Assembly (NCBI RefSeq): GCF_014206975.1
Contig: NZ_JACHOU010000030.1
Coordinates: 1-37,373 of the forward strand
Direction of reading: 5' to 3'
DNA length: 37,373 nt
DNA from: Aminobacter aganoensis
GTDB taxonomy: Bacteria > Pseudomonadota > Alphaproteobacteria > Rhizobiales > Rhizobiaceae
Numbering within the stretch: the first letter of the stretch is position 1; every line of letters begins with the position of its first letter. The notes below the pieces were generated by a model, which searched no databases, was not told where the DNA came from, and saw nothing but the letters and a program-made list of their open reading frames with translations. The position numbers and the translations under genes are program-made. This document shows, one piece after another, positions 24,531 through 31,193 of the stretch.

Positions 24531-25442
24531 CTACCAGCCTATGTCCCATTCCGGTCCGTTGCGGTAGTGGGCAATCAGGAAGTCCACGAAGACCCTGACC
24601 TTGATGGCGAGATGCCGGCCGGGCGGGTAGAGAGCATAGACGGAAAGCGGCTTTGGTTCGAATTCGCGCAGCAGCGGCACGAGCCGCCCGGCGCGGAACC
24701 GGGGGCCGGCAATGAAACTTGGCGCGCGCGCTACACCGAGGCCCGCTTCTGCTGCGGTCAAAGCAACCTCGGCATTGGAAAAGCGCAATCGGCCAGTGAC
24801 TTCGACAAGCGGTTCCGTGCCGTCCGTTTCGCGAAACGCCCACACACCCGGTTCGCGGAAATTGGTGTCGATGATGCAGTCGTGGGATTTTAGGTCGTTC
24901 GGCACGCTTGGCACTTGATGTTCGCGCAGATATGCCTCGGATACGCAGACCACAATGCGCGCCTCACACAGATGGCGAGCAATGAGGCTAGAATCGGCAG
25001 GACTACCGATGCGGATCGCGACGTCGAATCCTTCGTCCACCAGACTGACGACCCGATCCGAGAAACTGATATCGAGTTCGATCTGCGGGAACTGCTGGGC
25101 GAACTCGACCAGGACCGGCGCCAGTTGCGTCGCACCGAAGGACACGGGCGCGGTGAGCCGCAGGCGACCACTCGGTGTGCCTGATGTGTTGCGCACCGAG
25201 TCCTCGACCGCGTCGAAATCAGCGAGCAGAACCCTCATGCGCTCGAAATAGGCTTGACCCGCTTCAGTCGCCGCGAGTGCGCGGGTGGTGCGGTTGAGCA
25301 GCCGAACGCCGAGTTCCGATTCCAGCCGTGACACCAGCTTCGACGCCTGGCCGGGGCTGGTTCGCAAACGTTCTGCGGCGCGGGCGAAGCTGCCCGCTTC
25401 CATTACCGCAACAAACATTCTGACGCATTCGAGCCGATCCAT
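24531..25442 (-). CDS. LysR-family transcriptional regulator
   Basis: 303 residues. The N-terminal winged helix (residues 1-60) has the typical MDRLECVRMFVAVMEAGSFA, then AAERLRTSPGQASKLVSRLE and SELGVRLLNRTTR. A ligand-binding periplasmic-binding-protein-like domain follows (about 90-295). It belongs to the large subgroup that controls adjacent oxidoreductase genes in proteobacteria. It lies upstream of, and in the same direction as, the reductase-DoxX-GST-hydrolase genes, with a 121-bp gap that may hold the promoter and LysR site. Inducer unknown; quinones or electrophiles are likely from the gene content. Confidence 0.93.
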   Translation of the reverse strand: MDRLECVRMFVAVMEAGSFARAAERLRTSPGQASKLVSRLESELGVRLLNRTTRALAATEAGQAYFERMRVLLADFDAVEDSVRNTSGTPSGRLRLTAPVSFGATQLAPVLVEFAQQFPQIELDISFSDRVVSLVDEGFDVAIRIGSPADSSLIARHLCEARIVVCVSEAYLREHQVPSVPNDLKSHDCIIDTNFREPGVWAFRETDGTEPLVEVTGRLRFSNAEVALTAAEAGLGVARAPSFIAGPRFRAGRLVPLLREFEPKPLSVYALYPPGRHLAIKVRVFVDFLIAHYRNGPEWDIGW

Positions 25443-25682
25443 GTCGAACTAGTAGCCGTAGACGCCCCTTGATCCAAGCCTGCTCGGTCTGCCGGTTGTC
25501 ACAGTGCGTGTTTTAGTAATTCCCGGACACGGGTTCCGGTAAACCCGGACAGCAATGGAGTGCACCCCCTATTGTGAGACAGAGAAATTGCGAGACAATT
25601 TCGTACTCGTGATTGCAAATGCGGCATTTTCCGAGGATGTCGATAAGGTCTTTTCGTATTCCTCCGGGGGAGAGATAGTTGA
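25443..25682. other. Intergenic region upstream of the LysR gene
   Basis: 240 bp between the LysR start and a plus-strand gene remnant. Short frames exist on both strands but none shows a ribosome site or recognisable domain. It presumably contains the LysR promoter. I see nothing else in it. Confidence 0.35.
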
Positions 25683-25970
25683 GTCGAAGCAGATATTGCT
25701 CGACTCGGGCGCCTCGTTCCGACGGCCGGCGAGGCATTCGCTATGGACGTGGTCGGCAAACCTTTCCTGGAACGGAAGGGCGCGGGTCGTGCGCTCATGA
25801 AGGAGGTCCTGACCCTCGTGCAGATCCAGCACCAAGGCGAGAGCGTCATTGCGTCGCTTGGCGGGTTCGCTCTGGAATACTCTGGTGGGCGGCTCAGTAA
25901 GGACAGCTATCGTTACAACACCGTGCTGATGCCGTCTGGCAGGGACGACGCCATTGTGGTTCATATGTGA
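25683..25970 (+). pseudogene. C-terminal remnant of a large plasmid-type helicase/methylase-like protein
   Basis: After a stop at 25680-25682 the frame reads 95 natural residues: EADIARLGRLVPTAGEAFAM, GKPFLERKGAGRALMKEVL and ASLGGFALEYSGGRLSKDSY, then a beta-rich end. This pattern (Phe-x-M-x-hydrophobic-Gly-Lys-x-Phe-x-x-Arg, an AG-x-AL helix, then a GGF strand) recalls the C-terminal region of the very large SNF2-helicase/N6-methylase proteins of alphaproteobacterial plasmids and phages. It lacks a start and the catalytic domains, so it is a leftover. Family assignment is by resemblance only. It ends just before the toxin-antitoxin operators. Confidence 0.5.
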
Positions 25971-25974
25971 TCGT

Positions 25975-25980
25975 CATAAT
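25975..25980 (+). promoter_or_regulatory. Candidate -10 element of the AbiE-type operon
   Basis: CATAAT lies 4 bp before the first 28-bp palindrome, which would place the transcription start inside that palindrome. A possible -35, TTGTGG at 25954-25959, is spaced only 15 bp away, so the match is imperfect. Confidence 0.35.
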
Positions 25981-25983
25981 CTC

Positions 25984-26011
25984 GTCCGAAAAATGTCTGT
26001 AAGTTTCGGAC
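25984..26011. promoter_or_regulatory. Palindromic operator 1 of the AbiE-type toxin-antitoxin operon
   Basis: GTCCGAAA (25984-25991) and its complement TTTCGGAC (26004-26011) form a 28-bp interrupted palindrome. An equally built copy lies 45 bp downstream, on the same face of the helix within about a quarter turn. AbiEi-type antitoxins are known to bind two inverted repeats in their own promoter cooperatively, so these are likely autoregulatory operators. Confidence 0.75.
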
Positions 26012-26028
26012 ATACTGCCTTGCCACCC

Positions 26029-26056
26029 GTCCGAAAAAGTCCTACAAGTTTCGGAC
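26029..26056. promoter_or_regulatory. Palindromic operator 2, abutting the antitoxin start codon
   Basis: The second 28-bp copy has arms GTCCGAAA (26029-26036) and TTTCGGAC (26049-26056) and ends exactly one base before the ATG at 26057. The repeat thus occupies the place of a ribosome binding site. In RNA the arms could pair and further reduce translation. The spacer sequence differs from copy 1, so the arms are what is conserved. Confidence 0.75.
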
Positions 26057-26833
26057 ATGACAATCGATTCCCCCGATCTCAAGAAAGCCATGCTCGAGCG
26101 CATTCATGCAGATCCGCCGCGCAAGGTATGGACGCCAAGCGATTTCGTCGGCCTCGCCTCGCGCGACGCAGTCGACAAGGCGTTGCAGCGTCTGACAAAG
26201 ACCGGCGCCCTGAGGCGCATCGATCGCGGGCTTTATGATCAGCCCGGATTCAACAAACTCACCCAAAAACCCAATCCGCCGGATCCACGCTCAGTAATTG
26301 ATGCAGTCGGGCGACGCGACCAAACCCGGATGCTCGTTGACGGCATGACCGCCGCGAACGATCTCGGCCTAACCGACGCCGTTCCAGCAAAAATCGTGGT
26401 TCATACCGATGCACGCCGCCGTGCGATAAAACTTGGGAACGTGACGATCACATTCCGCCCAACCGCAGCAAGCAAGCTGTTCTGGGCCGGCCGCCCAGGG
26501 ATGCGCGTCGTCCAGGCGCTTCATTGGTTGCGCGACCTCATGGCCCGCGAAGGGGAGAGCGATCAGGTTAGACGCAAGCTCGCAAAGCTCTTCGAGGATC
26601 CGGTTGCAGGGCCGCAGCTGAAAGCTGACCTCACTGCGGGCATGGCGGCATTGCCAACCTGGATGTGGGTGTTTCTCAAGCCCCTCATCGAAAAAGAGGC
26701 CGGGGTTGGCTACAGCCATATCGATGACGATGATCTGCATGCGGCCGCCGTCAGCCAGCCGGTGCAAAAACCACTTTCTGCGCAACAGAGACAAGCCGCT
26801 GCACGCGGTTCAGCCCGAACGACAAAGACATGA
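26057..26833 (+). CDS. Type IV antitoxin, AbiEi/DUF6088-like
   Basis: A 258-residue antitoxin. An N-terminal winged helix (about residues 10-65) includes TPSDFVGLASRDAVDKALQR and the wing LRRIDRGLYDQP, typical of DUF6088/AbiEi proteins that repress their own operon. The C-terminal domain (about 75-240) carries VDGMTAANDLGLTDAVPAK and a histidine/arginine-rich strand region. It overlaps the toxin gene by four bases (26830-26833, ATGA), the classic AbiE arrangement. AbiEi neutralises the nucleotidyltransferase toxin without direct binding (type IV) in studied cases. Two palindromes sit directly upstream. No Shine-Dalgarno is visible because a palindrome occupies that spot. Confidence 0.86.
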   Translation: MTIDSPDLKKAMLERIHADPPRKVWTPSDFVGLASRDAVDKALQRLTKTGALRRIDRGLYDQPGFNKLTQKPNPPDPRSVIDAVGRRDQTRMLVDGMTAANDLGLTDAVPAKIVVHTDARRRAIKLGNVTITFRPTAASKLFWAGRPGMRVVQALHWLRDLMAREGESDQVRRKLAKLFEDPVAGPQLKADLTAGMAALPTWMWVFLKPLIEKEAGVGYSHIDDDDLHAAAVSQPVQKPLSAQQRQAAARGSARTTKT

Positions 26834-27909
26834 ATCCTGCTTTTGACGAAGTTCTCGCAGCCGGAGAGGACGCGATGTTGAGCGCCTTCGATACGACGGC
26901 GCAACGCCTCGGCTCGGCGGCCCAGAACATCGAGAAAGACTTCTGGGTCTGCTGGACGCTGGATGTCTTATTCAACGGTTTGAAAGAGGGAGGCCCTCGT
27001 CTCCTCTTCAAGGGCGGAACCTCCTTGTCGAAAGGGTTTGGTCTGATCAACCGCTTCTCCGAAGACATCGACGTCACGGTCTTTCGCGACGACATTGGCG
27101 AGCCGGCGACGATTGAGGAACTCGAAGGGCTCAGTGGCAAGAAACGCAAGGCGCGCCTCGACGCAATCAAGGTCGCCTGCAAAGCCTACATAAATGGCCC
27201 ACTTCGCGCCGAATTGACGCTGATACTGCAGGACCGGCTCAAGGCTACCGGCCTCAATGCCGACACACCGCGGGTCGAAGCTGACGACACCGACCCTGAC
27301 GGGCAGACACTGTTAATCTGGTATCCCGCGGCGACGCCACGATCGGATTATGTGAGGGCAGCCATTAAGATCGAGTCGGGCGCGAAATCTGCGCTCGATC
27401 CGAACGGCGAAGTGCCAATCAAACCCTATGTCGATGACGATCTTCCGGCGCTCGATCTGACCGTGCCAGCCGTGCGGACCGTCGATCCTGCACGCACCTT
27501 CTGGGACAAGGTCGTTATTCTCCACGGGGCGCGGCGTTGGTTCGACAAGCGCGGTGAGTTGCGAGGGGGCGGCCAACGGGTGTCCCGTCACTACTATGAT
27601 CTGCACCAACTTGCCGCAACACCGGTCGGTGCCACGGCCATCGAAGATAGGGCGCTCGGTGAGGATTGCGTCGCGCATGCCCGGATGTTCTTCAATCGAC
27701 CCGACTTCGATCTCGCAAGCGCTGAGCCTGGCTCTTTCGCACTCGCGCCACATGATGCGATGATCGAGCAGCTCCGCGTTGATTACAGGGCGATGCAGGG
27801 CATGATCTTCGGTGTCCCCCCGGCGTTTGAAGCCGTGCTCGAGAGCATCGCTTCGCTTGAGGCCCGCCTGAATAGGAAGAACGCAGACGAAACCGGGGCG
27901 GGGCGATGA
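26830..27909 (+). CDS. Type IV toxin, AbiEii/AbiGii nucleotidyltransferase
   Basis: A 359-residue nucleotidyltransferase-like toxin. The family signature FKGGTSLSKGFGLINRFSED then IDV (about residues 60-82) holds the GG-x-S motif and catalytic Asp79 and Asp81 of the polymerase-beta fold. Further conserved pieces are RTFWDKVVILHGARRW and SRHYYDLHQL. In known AbiE systems this toxin transfers nucleotides and halts growth on phage infection (abortive infection). It is coupled to the antitoxin by an ATGA overlap and in turn overlaps a third, interrupted reading frame by ATGA. All visible motifs are intact. It belongs to the longer version of the family found in alphaproteobacteria. Confidence 0.9.
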   Translation: MNPAFDEVLAAGEDAMLSAFDTTAQRLGSAAQNIEKDFWVCWTLDVLFNGLKEGGPRLLFKGGTSLSKGFGLINRFSEDIDVTVFRDDIGEPATIEELEGLSGKKRKARLDAIKVACKAYINGPLRAELTLILQDRLKATGLNADTPRVEADDTDPDGQTLLIWYPAATPRSDYVRAAIKIESGAKSALDPNGEVPIKPYVDDDLPALDLTVPAVRTVDPARTFWDKVVILHGARRWFDKRGELRGGGQRVSRHYYDLHQLAATPVGATAIEDRALGEDCVAHARMFFNRPDFDLASAEPGSFALAPHDAMIEQLRVDYRAMQGMIFGVPPAFEAVLESIASLEARLNRKNADETGAGR

Positions 27910-28160
27910 AGCAGTTTGAAGAAGCTATCGCTACAACGCCCTCGGACGAGGACTTGCCAGAGGAAATCCGAGCGGCGATTGAGGTCGAGGGCGATGAAGT
28001 GGTCGACCTGCACGTCTAGCAGCTTGGCCCCGGCCACCACGGGGCGATCGTTTCACTGGTGAGCGACAACCCGAAAGCCCTTTTACTCTATCGGGCAAAG
28101 CTCGCGCATATCCATGATCTTTTCCATGTGATGGTCGAGGTGGAAGCAAAGGCGGCGTAG
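27906..28160 (+). pseudogene. Third gene of the AbiE-type operon, interrupted by one amber codon
   Basis: An ATG at 27906 overlaps the toxin stop (ATGA). The frame reads MKQFEEAIATTPSDEDLPEE then IRAAIEVEGDEVVDLHV up to a TAG at 28017-28019. It then continues without a break: QLGPGHHGAIVSLVSDNPKA then LLLYRAKLAHIHDLFHVMVE, stopping at 28158-28160. Without the TAG (one base from CAG, Gln) it would be an 84-residue protein, acidic at the N-terminus and amphipathic helical at the C-terminus. The family is unknown to me. Coding quality on both sides supports a real gene with a single nonsense mutation, readthrough or a sequencing error. Confidence 0.6.
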
Positions 28161-28216
28161 TCGCGGGCAGGAGAGAAGGCCTCCATTCCCGTCTGAGGGG
28201 CAAGGACAAGAGCAGT

Positions 28217-28669
28217 TCAAAATCCTGCGCTAGGTCGAACGGAGCGAGAACGGCTCACAGGGCGCATCTCGAATAGGGCATCAATGATTGGACATTCGGG
28301 AACCTGATCGCCGGTGCATCTCGCCGCCATCTCCGACATCGCCCGTTGCAGACGCCGTAGGTCGGCGATTTTCTGACGGATATCTTTCAGGTGTTCGACG
28401 GTGAGTTCATGAACCTCCCGGCAGGTGTAAGCGTGACCGTCGACAAGTCGTAATAGTCCCCGCAGTTCGTCGAGGCTGAACCCGAGTTCACGGCCGCGCC
28501 GCACGAAATGCAGCCGCCTTGCGTGATCGTTGCCGTAGACGCGATAGCCGGTGGCACTGCGCGCGGGTTTCGGCATGACGCCGATTTTCTCGTAATAGCG
28601 GATCGTCTCTATATTGACACCGCTGCGTTCGGACAGCGCACCGATCGAAAATTCATCAGTCTGTTTCAT
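28217..28669 (-). CDS. merR: Mercury-responsive MerR regulator
   Basis: 150 residues. The N-terminal winged helix (FSIGALSERSGVNIETIRYY, EKIGVMPKPARSATGYRVYG) is typical of MerR. A long dimerisation helix follows (about 80-115). The Hg(II)-binding cysteines are all present: one in YTCREV (Cys83) and two in ARCTGDQVPECPI (Cys118 and Cys126). It therefore represses the mer genes and, with Hg(II), unwinds the promoter. It is divergent from the merT remnant and merA, with the 19-bp-spacer promoter between them. A GTG one codon earlier (28672) is an alternative start. No clear ribosome site is seen for either. Confidence 0.9.
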   Translation of the reverse strand: MKQTDEFSIGALSERSGVNIETIRYYEKIGVMPKPARSATGYRVYGNDHARRLHFVRRGRELGFSLDELRGLLRLVDGHAYTCREVHELTVEHLKDIRQKIADLRRLQRAMSEMAARCTGDQVPECPIIDALFEMRPVSRSRSVRPSAGF

Positions 28670-28703
28670 CACATAGCTCGCACAAGTCTTGAAATTTTCC
28701 TGC

Positions 28704-28734
28704 TTGGCCCTGTAGTCGCTACAGGCGGTAGAGT
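28704..28734 (+). promoter_or_regulatory. MerR-type promoter/operator of the mer genes
   Basis: TTGGCC (28704-28709) and TAGAGT (28729-28734) are separated by exactly 19 bp, the overlong spacer that marks MerR-activated promoters. Within it lies the dyad CCTGTAG-tcg-CTACAGG (28709-28725). It faces the merT remnant and merA, whereas merR reads away. Bound MerR with Hg(II) should bring the -35 and -10 into register. The sequence differs from the Tn501/Tn21 operator but the architecture is the same. Confidence 0.72.
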
Positions 28735-28766
28735 CACGTTAGATCAATTGCGGAAGCATGTGAACG

Positions 28767-28976
28767 ATGGTGCAGGACGAAACACGGACGCTGGGAAATA
28801 CAGCCGTAGAACCCGTCGAAAACGGTTTTGATCGGGCAGCATTGCTGTCAGTCGGCGGCATCGTGGCGGCACTGGGCGCAGCAACCTGTTGCGTGGTGCC
28901 CTTGGGGTGGCTGAATTTTACCTTTACCGGCACCGGCGTTCCGCCTCGTCAACGGATGCCGGTTGCTACTCAATGA
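28767..28976 (+). pseudogene. merT: MerT (mercuric transporter) remnant
   Basis: The first about 45 residues look like MerT. LLSVGGIVAALGAATCCVVP is the first membrane helix with the CC pair that takes Hg(II) across the membrane. After that the sequence (GWLNFTFTGTGVPPRQRMPV) no longer resembles MerT helices 2-3, and the frame stops at 69 residues; MerT is about 116. A deletion between merT and merA, also removing merP, is the simplest explanation. A GGAAG lies upstream at 11-nt spacing, so a short peptide may still be made, but transport is unlikely. Confidence 0.62.
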
Positions 28977-29002
28977 ATGATAAGACAACGAAGGTGAATT
29001 AA

Positions 29003-30445
29003 ATGTGTGAAGCTTGCGACACTCCAATTTCCAGCAAAGGTAACGGCCACTATGATCTGGTGGTCGTCGGAGCTGGGTCGGCCGGATTTTCCGCCGCGAT
29101 AACGGCTACCGAACTAGGAGCCCAGGTGGCCCTTGTCGGACATGGCATGATCGGTGGCACTTGCGTCAACATCGGCTGCGTGCCTTCGAAAACCCTGATC
29201 CGGGCCACGGAGGCTGTGCATCATGCCAACGATGGGGCAGCCCGGTTCGACGGCATTGAAAGCGGCGCGCGCGTGGTCGATTGGTCCGCACAAATCGCCC
29301 AGAAGGACGCCTTGGTTGCCAGTCTGCGGCAGGCGAAATACGCCGATCTTCTACCGGAGTACAACAATGTGGTCTATCGCGAAGGGCAGGCCCGTCTAGT
29401 AGACGGCGGTGTCGAGGTGGCAGGCCAGCGGCTCGCCTCCGAACGGATCATCATTGCGACGGGCGCGCGTCCACGACTGCCCGAAATTCCGGGGATTGCC
29501 AACGTGTCGCCGCTCGACAGCACGACGGCGCTGGCTCTGACAGAACTGCCGCGCTCGATGATTGTACTTGGAGGCGGCTACATCGGCGCGGAGCTTGCCC
29601 AGACTTTCGCGCGGGCCGGTGTGGCGGTGACGCTCGTGTTCCGTAGTCGGCTTCTGCCGGAGGCTGAACCCGCCATCGGATCTGCACTTGCCACCTACTT
29701 GGTCGATGAGGGCATCAAGATCGTAGGCGGAATCGCCTACGAATCCGCCCGCAGGACCGATGACGGCGGTGTAGCCCTCGCCATCACGCGGCACGGTCGT
29801 CTGGAAGTCCTGACCGCCGAGCGGATTCTTGTGGCGACGGGACGCCGTCCGAACACCGAAGCCCTTGGGCTTGCTGAAATCGGTGTAGACCTGACACCAG
29901 CCGGTGCCATCATCGTTGATGACCGCATGCGCACTTCGAAGGTGGGCGTCTATGCCGCCGGAGACGTGACCGGCAAGGATCAGTTCGTCTACATGGCCGC
30001 CTATGGCGCAAAGCTCGCCGCCAAGAACGCATTGAACGGCAACAATTTGCACTATGACAATACCGCAATGCCCGCCGTGGTCTTCACTGATCCGCAGGTG
30101 GCGAGCGTCGGGATGACCGAAATGCAGGCGCGCGCTGCCGGACACTCGGTTCGCACTTCCGTCCTTTCCCTCGACAATGTGCCACGGGCGCTGGCGGCAC
30201 GCGATACACGCGGTCTGATCAAGCTGGTGGCAGACAGAACAACTCGGAAACTCCTCGGCGCGCACATTCTTGCGCCGGAAGGCGCTGACAGCATTCAGAC
30301 GGCGGCGCTGGCCATCCGCTGCGGCATGACGATCGACGATCTATCGGAGATGATCTTCCCGTACCTGACGACCGTCGAAGGTTTGAAGCTTGCGGCTCAG
30401 ACCTTCGACAGGGACGTGAAAAAACTGTCCTGCTGCGCGGGATAA
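29003..30445 (+). CDS. merA: Mercuric reductase (MerA)
   Basis: A 480-residue FAD/NADPH-dependent enzyme reducing Hg(II) to volatile Hg(0) (EC 1.16.1.1). It contains an FAD Rossmann fold (DLVVVGAGSAGFSAAITATE), the redox-active disulfide GGTCVNIGCVPSK (Cys54 and Cys59), an NADPH fold (MIVLGGGYIGAELAQTFARAG), the second FAD motif GVYAAGDVTGKDQFVYMAAY, and the C-terminal vicinal pair in KKLSCCAG, which accepts Hg(II) and is specific to MerA. The N-terminal NmerA metal-binding domain of longer forms is missing, a common natural variant. AAGGTGA before the ATG serves as ribosome site. It is the only intact effector gene of the mer operon here; uptake genes are broken. Confidence 0.94.
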   Translation: MCEACDTPISSKGNGHYDLVVVGAGSAGFSAAITATELGAQVALVGHGMIGGTCVNIGCVPSKTLIRATEAVHHANDGAARFDGIESGARVVDWSAQIAQKDALVASLRQAKYADLLPEYNNVVYREGQARLVDGGVEVAGQRLASERIIIATGARPRLPEIPGIANVSPLDSTTALALTELPRSMIVLGGGYIGAELAQTFARAGVAVTLVFRSRLLPEAEPAIGSALATYLVDEGIKIVGGIAYESARRTDDGGVALAITRHGRLEVLTAERILVATGRRPNTEALGLAEIGVDLTPAGAIIVDDRMRTSKVGVYAAGDVTGKDQFVYMAAYGAKLAAKNALNGNNLHYDNTAMPAVVFTDPQVASVGMTEMQARAAGHSVRTSVLSLDNVPRALAARDTRGLIKLVADRTTRKLLGAHILAPEGADSIQTAALAIRCGMTIDDLSEMIFPYLTTVEGLKLAAQTFDRDVKKLSCCAG

Positions 30446-30741
30446 AGGCGAAATGGAAACGGGTGTTTGCTCAAGTTATGGCTTGAACGGAGCGCGGACA
30501 CCTCATCCCTGACACGCATGATGGTCTGCCGGCTGGCGTCGAATTTCCTGGCGAGAGCAGAAATGCTCATGCCACCAGCGAGGTCGACGAGAGCATAGCG
30601 TTTCTGCTTTTCGTTGAGACGGGCGGGTCGGCCGAGGGCCTTGCCCTCCGATTTGGCGCGCTGAAGACCGGATTGGGTGCGTTCGATCAAGAGGTCGCAC
30701 TCGAACTGAGCGACGGCATTGATGACGTTCGTCGTCGGCAA
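30397..30741 (-). pseudogene. C-terminal fragment of a serine resolvase (TniR-type)
   Basis: About 90 recognisable residues from the end of a Tn3/Tn5053-type serine recombinase: VINAVAQFECDLLIERTQSG, then LQRAKSEGKALGRPARLNEK and the DNA-binding SISALARKFDASRQTIMRVR. The catalytic domain with the active Ser is missing because the frame begins only at the fusion with the tniQ remnant (about 30741). The last 20-odd residues run antisense into the 3' end of merA, so the natural C-terminus is also altered. Position and direction (pointing at merA) match tniR of Tn5053-like mer transposons. Confidence 0.75.
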
Positions 30742-30742
30742 G

Positions 30743-31117
30743 GCAAAGAGGACAATACTGCATCCAGGTTGAACGACGTCGGCGAGCGTTCTTGCGCAAC
30801 GGCAGCAGGAGTGGCGTCAAGGCGCCGCCGTTCAGCGCCATTGCTGAGATCGCCTCAGGCGTAACGCCCGTCTGTTCGCCGAGCCGTGCGGCGACGTGGC
30901 GCGAAAGCTGAAGGTCAAGGCGAGCCGACCATATCCCGTTGCCAAGTCCCAAGACGCTGGCAAATGACCGCGGCGCGATCCCGTTGGCGTACGCAAGGAC
31001 CGGGACTTTGCTCCCAATCGGTGCCTCGTTTCCGTTTGTCCACTTCCGGACGAATTGCTGTCGCAGACCGGCCGACGAGCCTGGCGATGCGAGCATGCAG
31101 GACGAGGAGATCCGCAT
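30743..31117 (-). pseudogene. TniQ-like transposition protein remnant
   Basis: The piece reads ARLDLQLSRHVAARLGEQTG, VTPEAISAMALNGG and STWMQYCPLCLADDE, the N-terminal TniQ domain with its first CxxC. It then breaks off into resolvase sequence in another frame. The upstream beginning is poor, suggesting another frameshift or a cut near 31090-31117. TniQ works with TniA/TniB in Tn5053/Tn402 transposition. Together with the resolvase tail and the mer genes it marks a decayed mercury-resistance transposon. The deletion joins TniQ to the recombinase C-terminus. Confidence 0.62.
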
Positions 31118-31193
31118 TTTGGCCGATGCTCTCTATCGCCGCGTAGATTGGCGCTGGGCGCAGGACCGAGGAGAAACCCTCACCCACGGTTGG
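31095..31193 (+). pseudogene. Short remnant of a glycoamylase-like domain gene
   Basis: On the plus strand about 33 residues read ILADALYRRVDWRWAQDRGE and TLTHGW, which resembles a conserved region of Glycoamylase-domain proteins (PF10091-like), where a WRW is followed by a GxxLxxGW. Beyond the final Trp the frame loses similarity. Upstream it merges into the antisense of the tniQ remnant. A tiny chromosomal leftover at the transposon border is the best explanation. The fragment is too short for certainty. Confidence 0.38.

Noticed and set aside
25513-25737. Minus-strand frame with a CRIC...C pattern resembling a zinc ribbon
   Set aside because: Only one clear CxxC, no start signal, and it overlaps the better plus-strand remnant at 25683.
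30503-30740. Continuation of the tniQ-like frame through the resolvase region
   Set aside because: In this stretch the other minus-strand frame gives clear resolvase sequence, so the tniQ frame is a shadow there.
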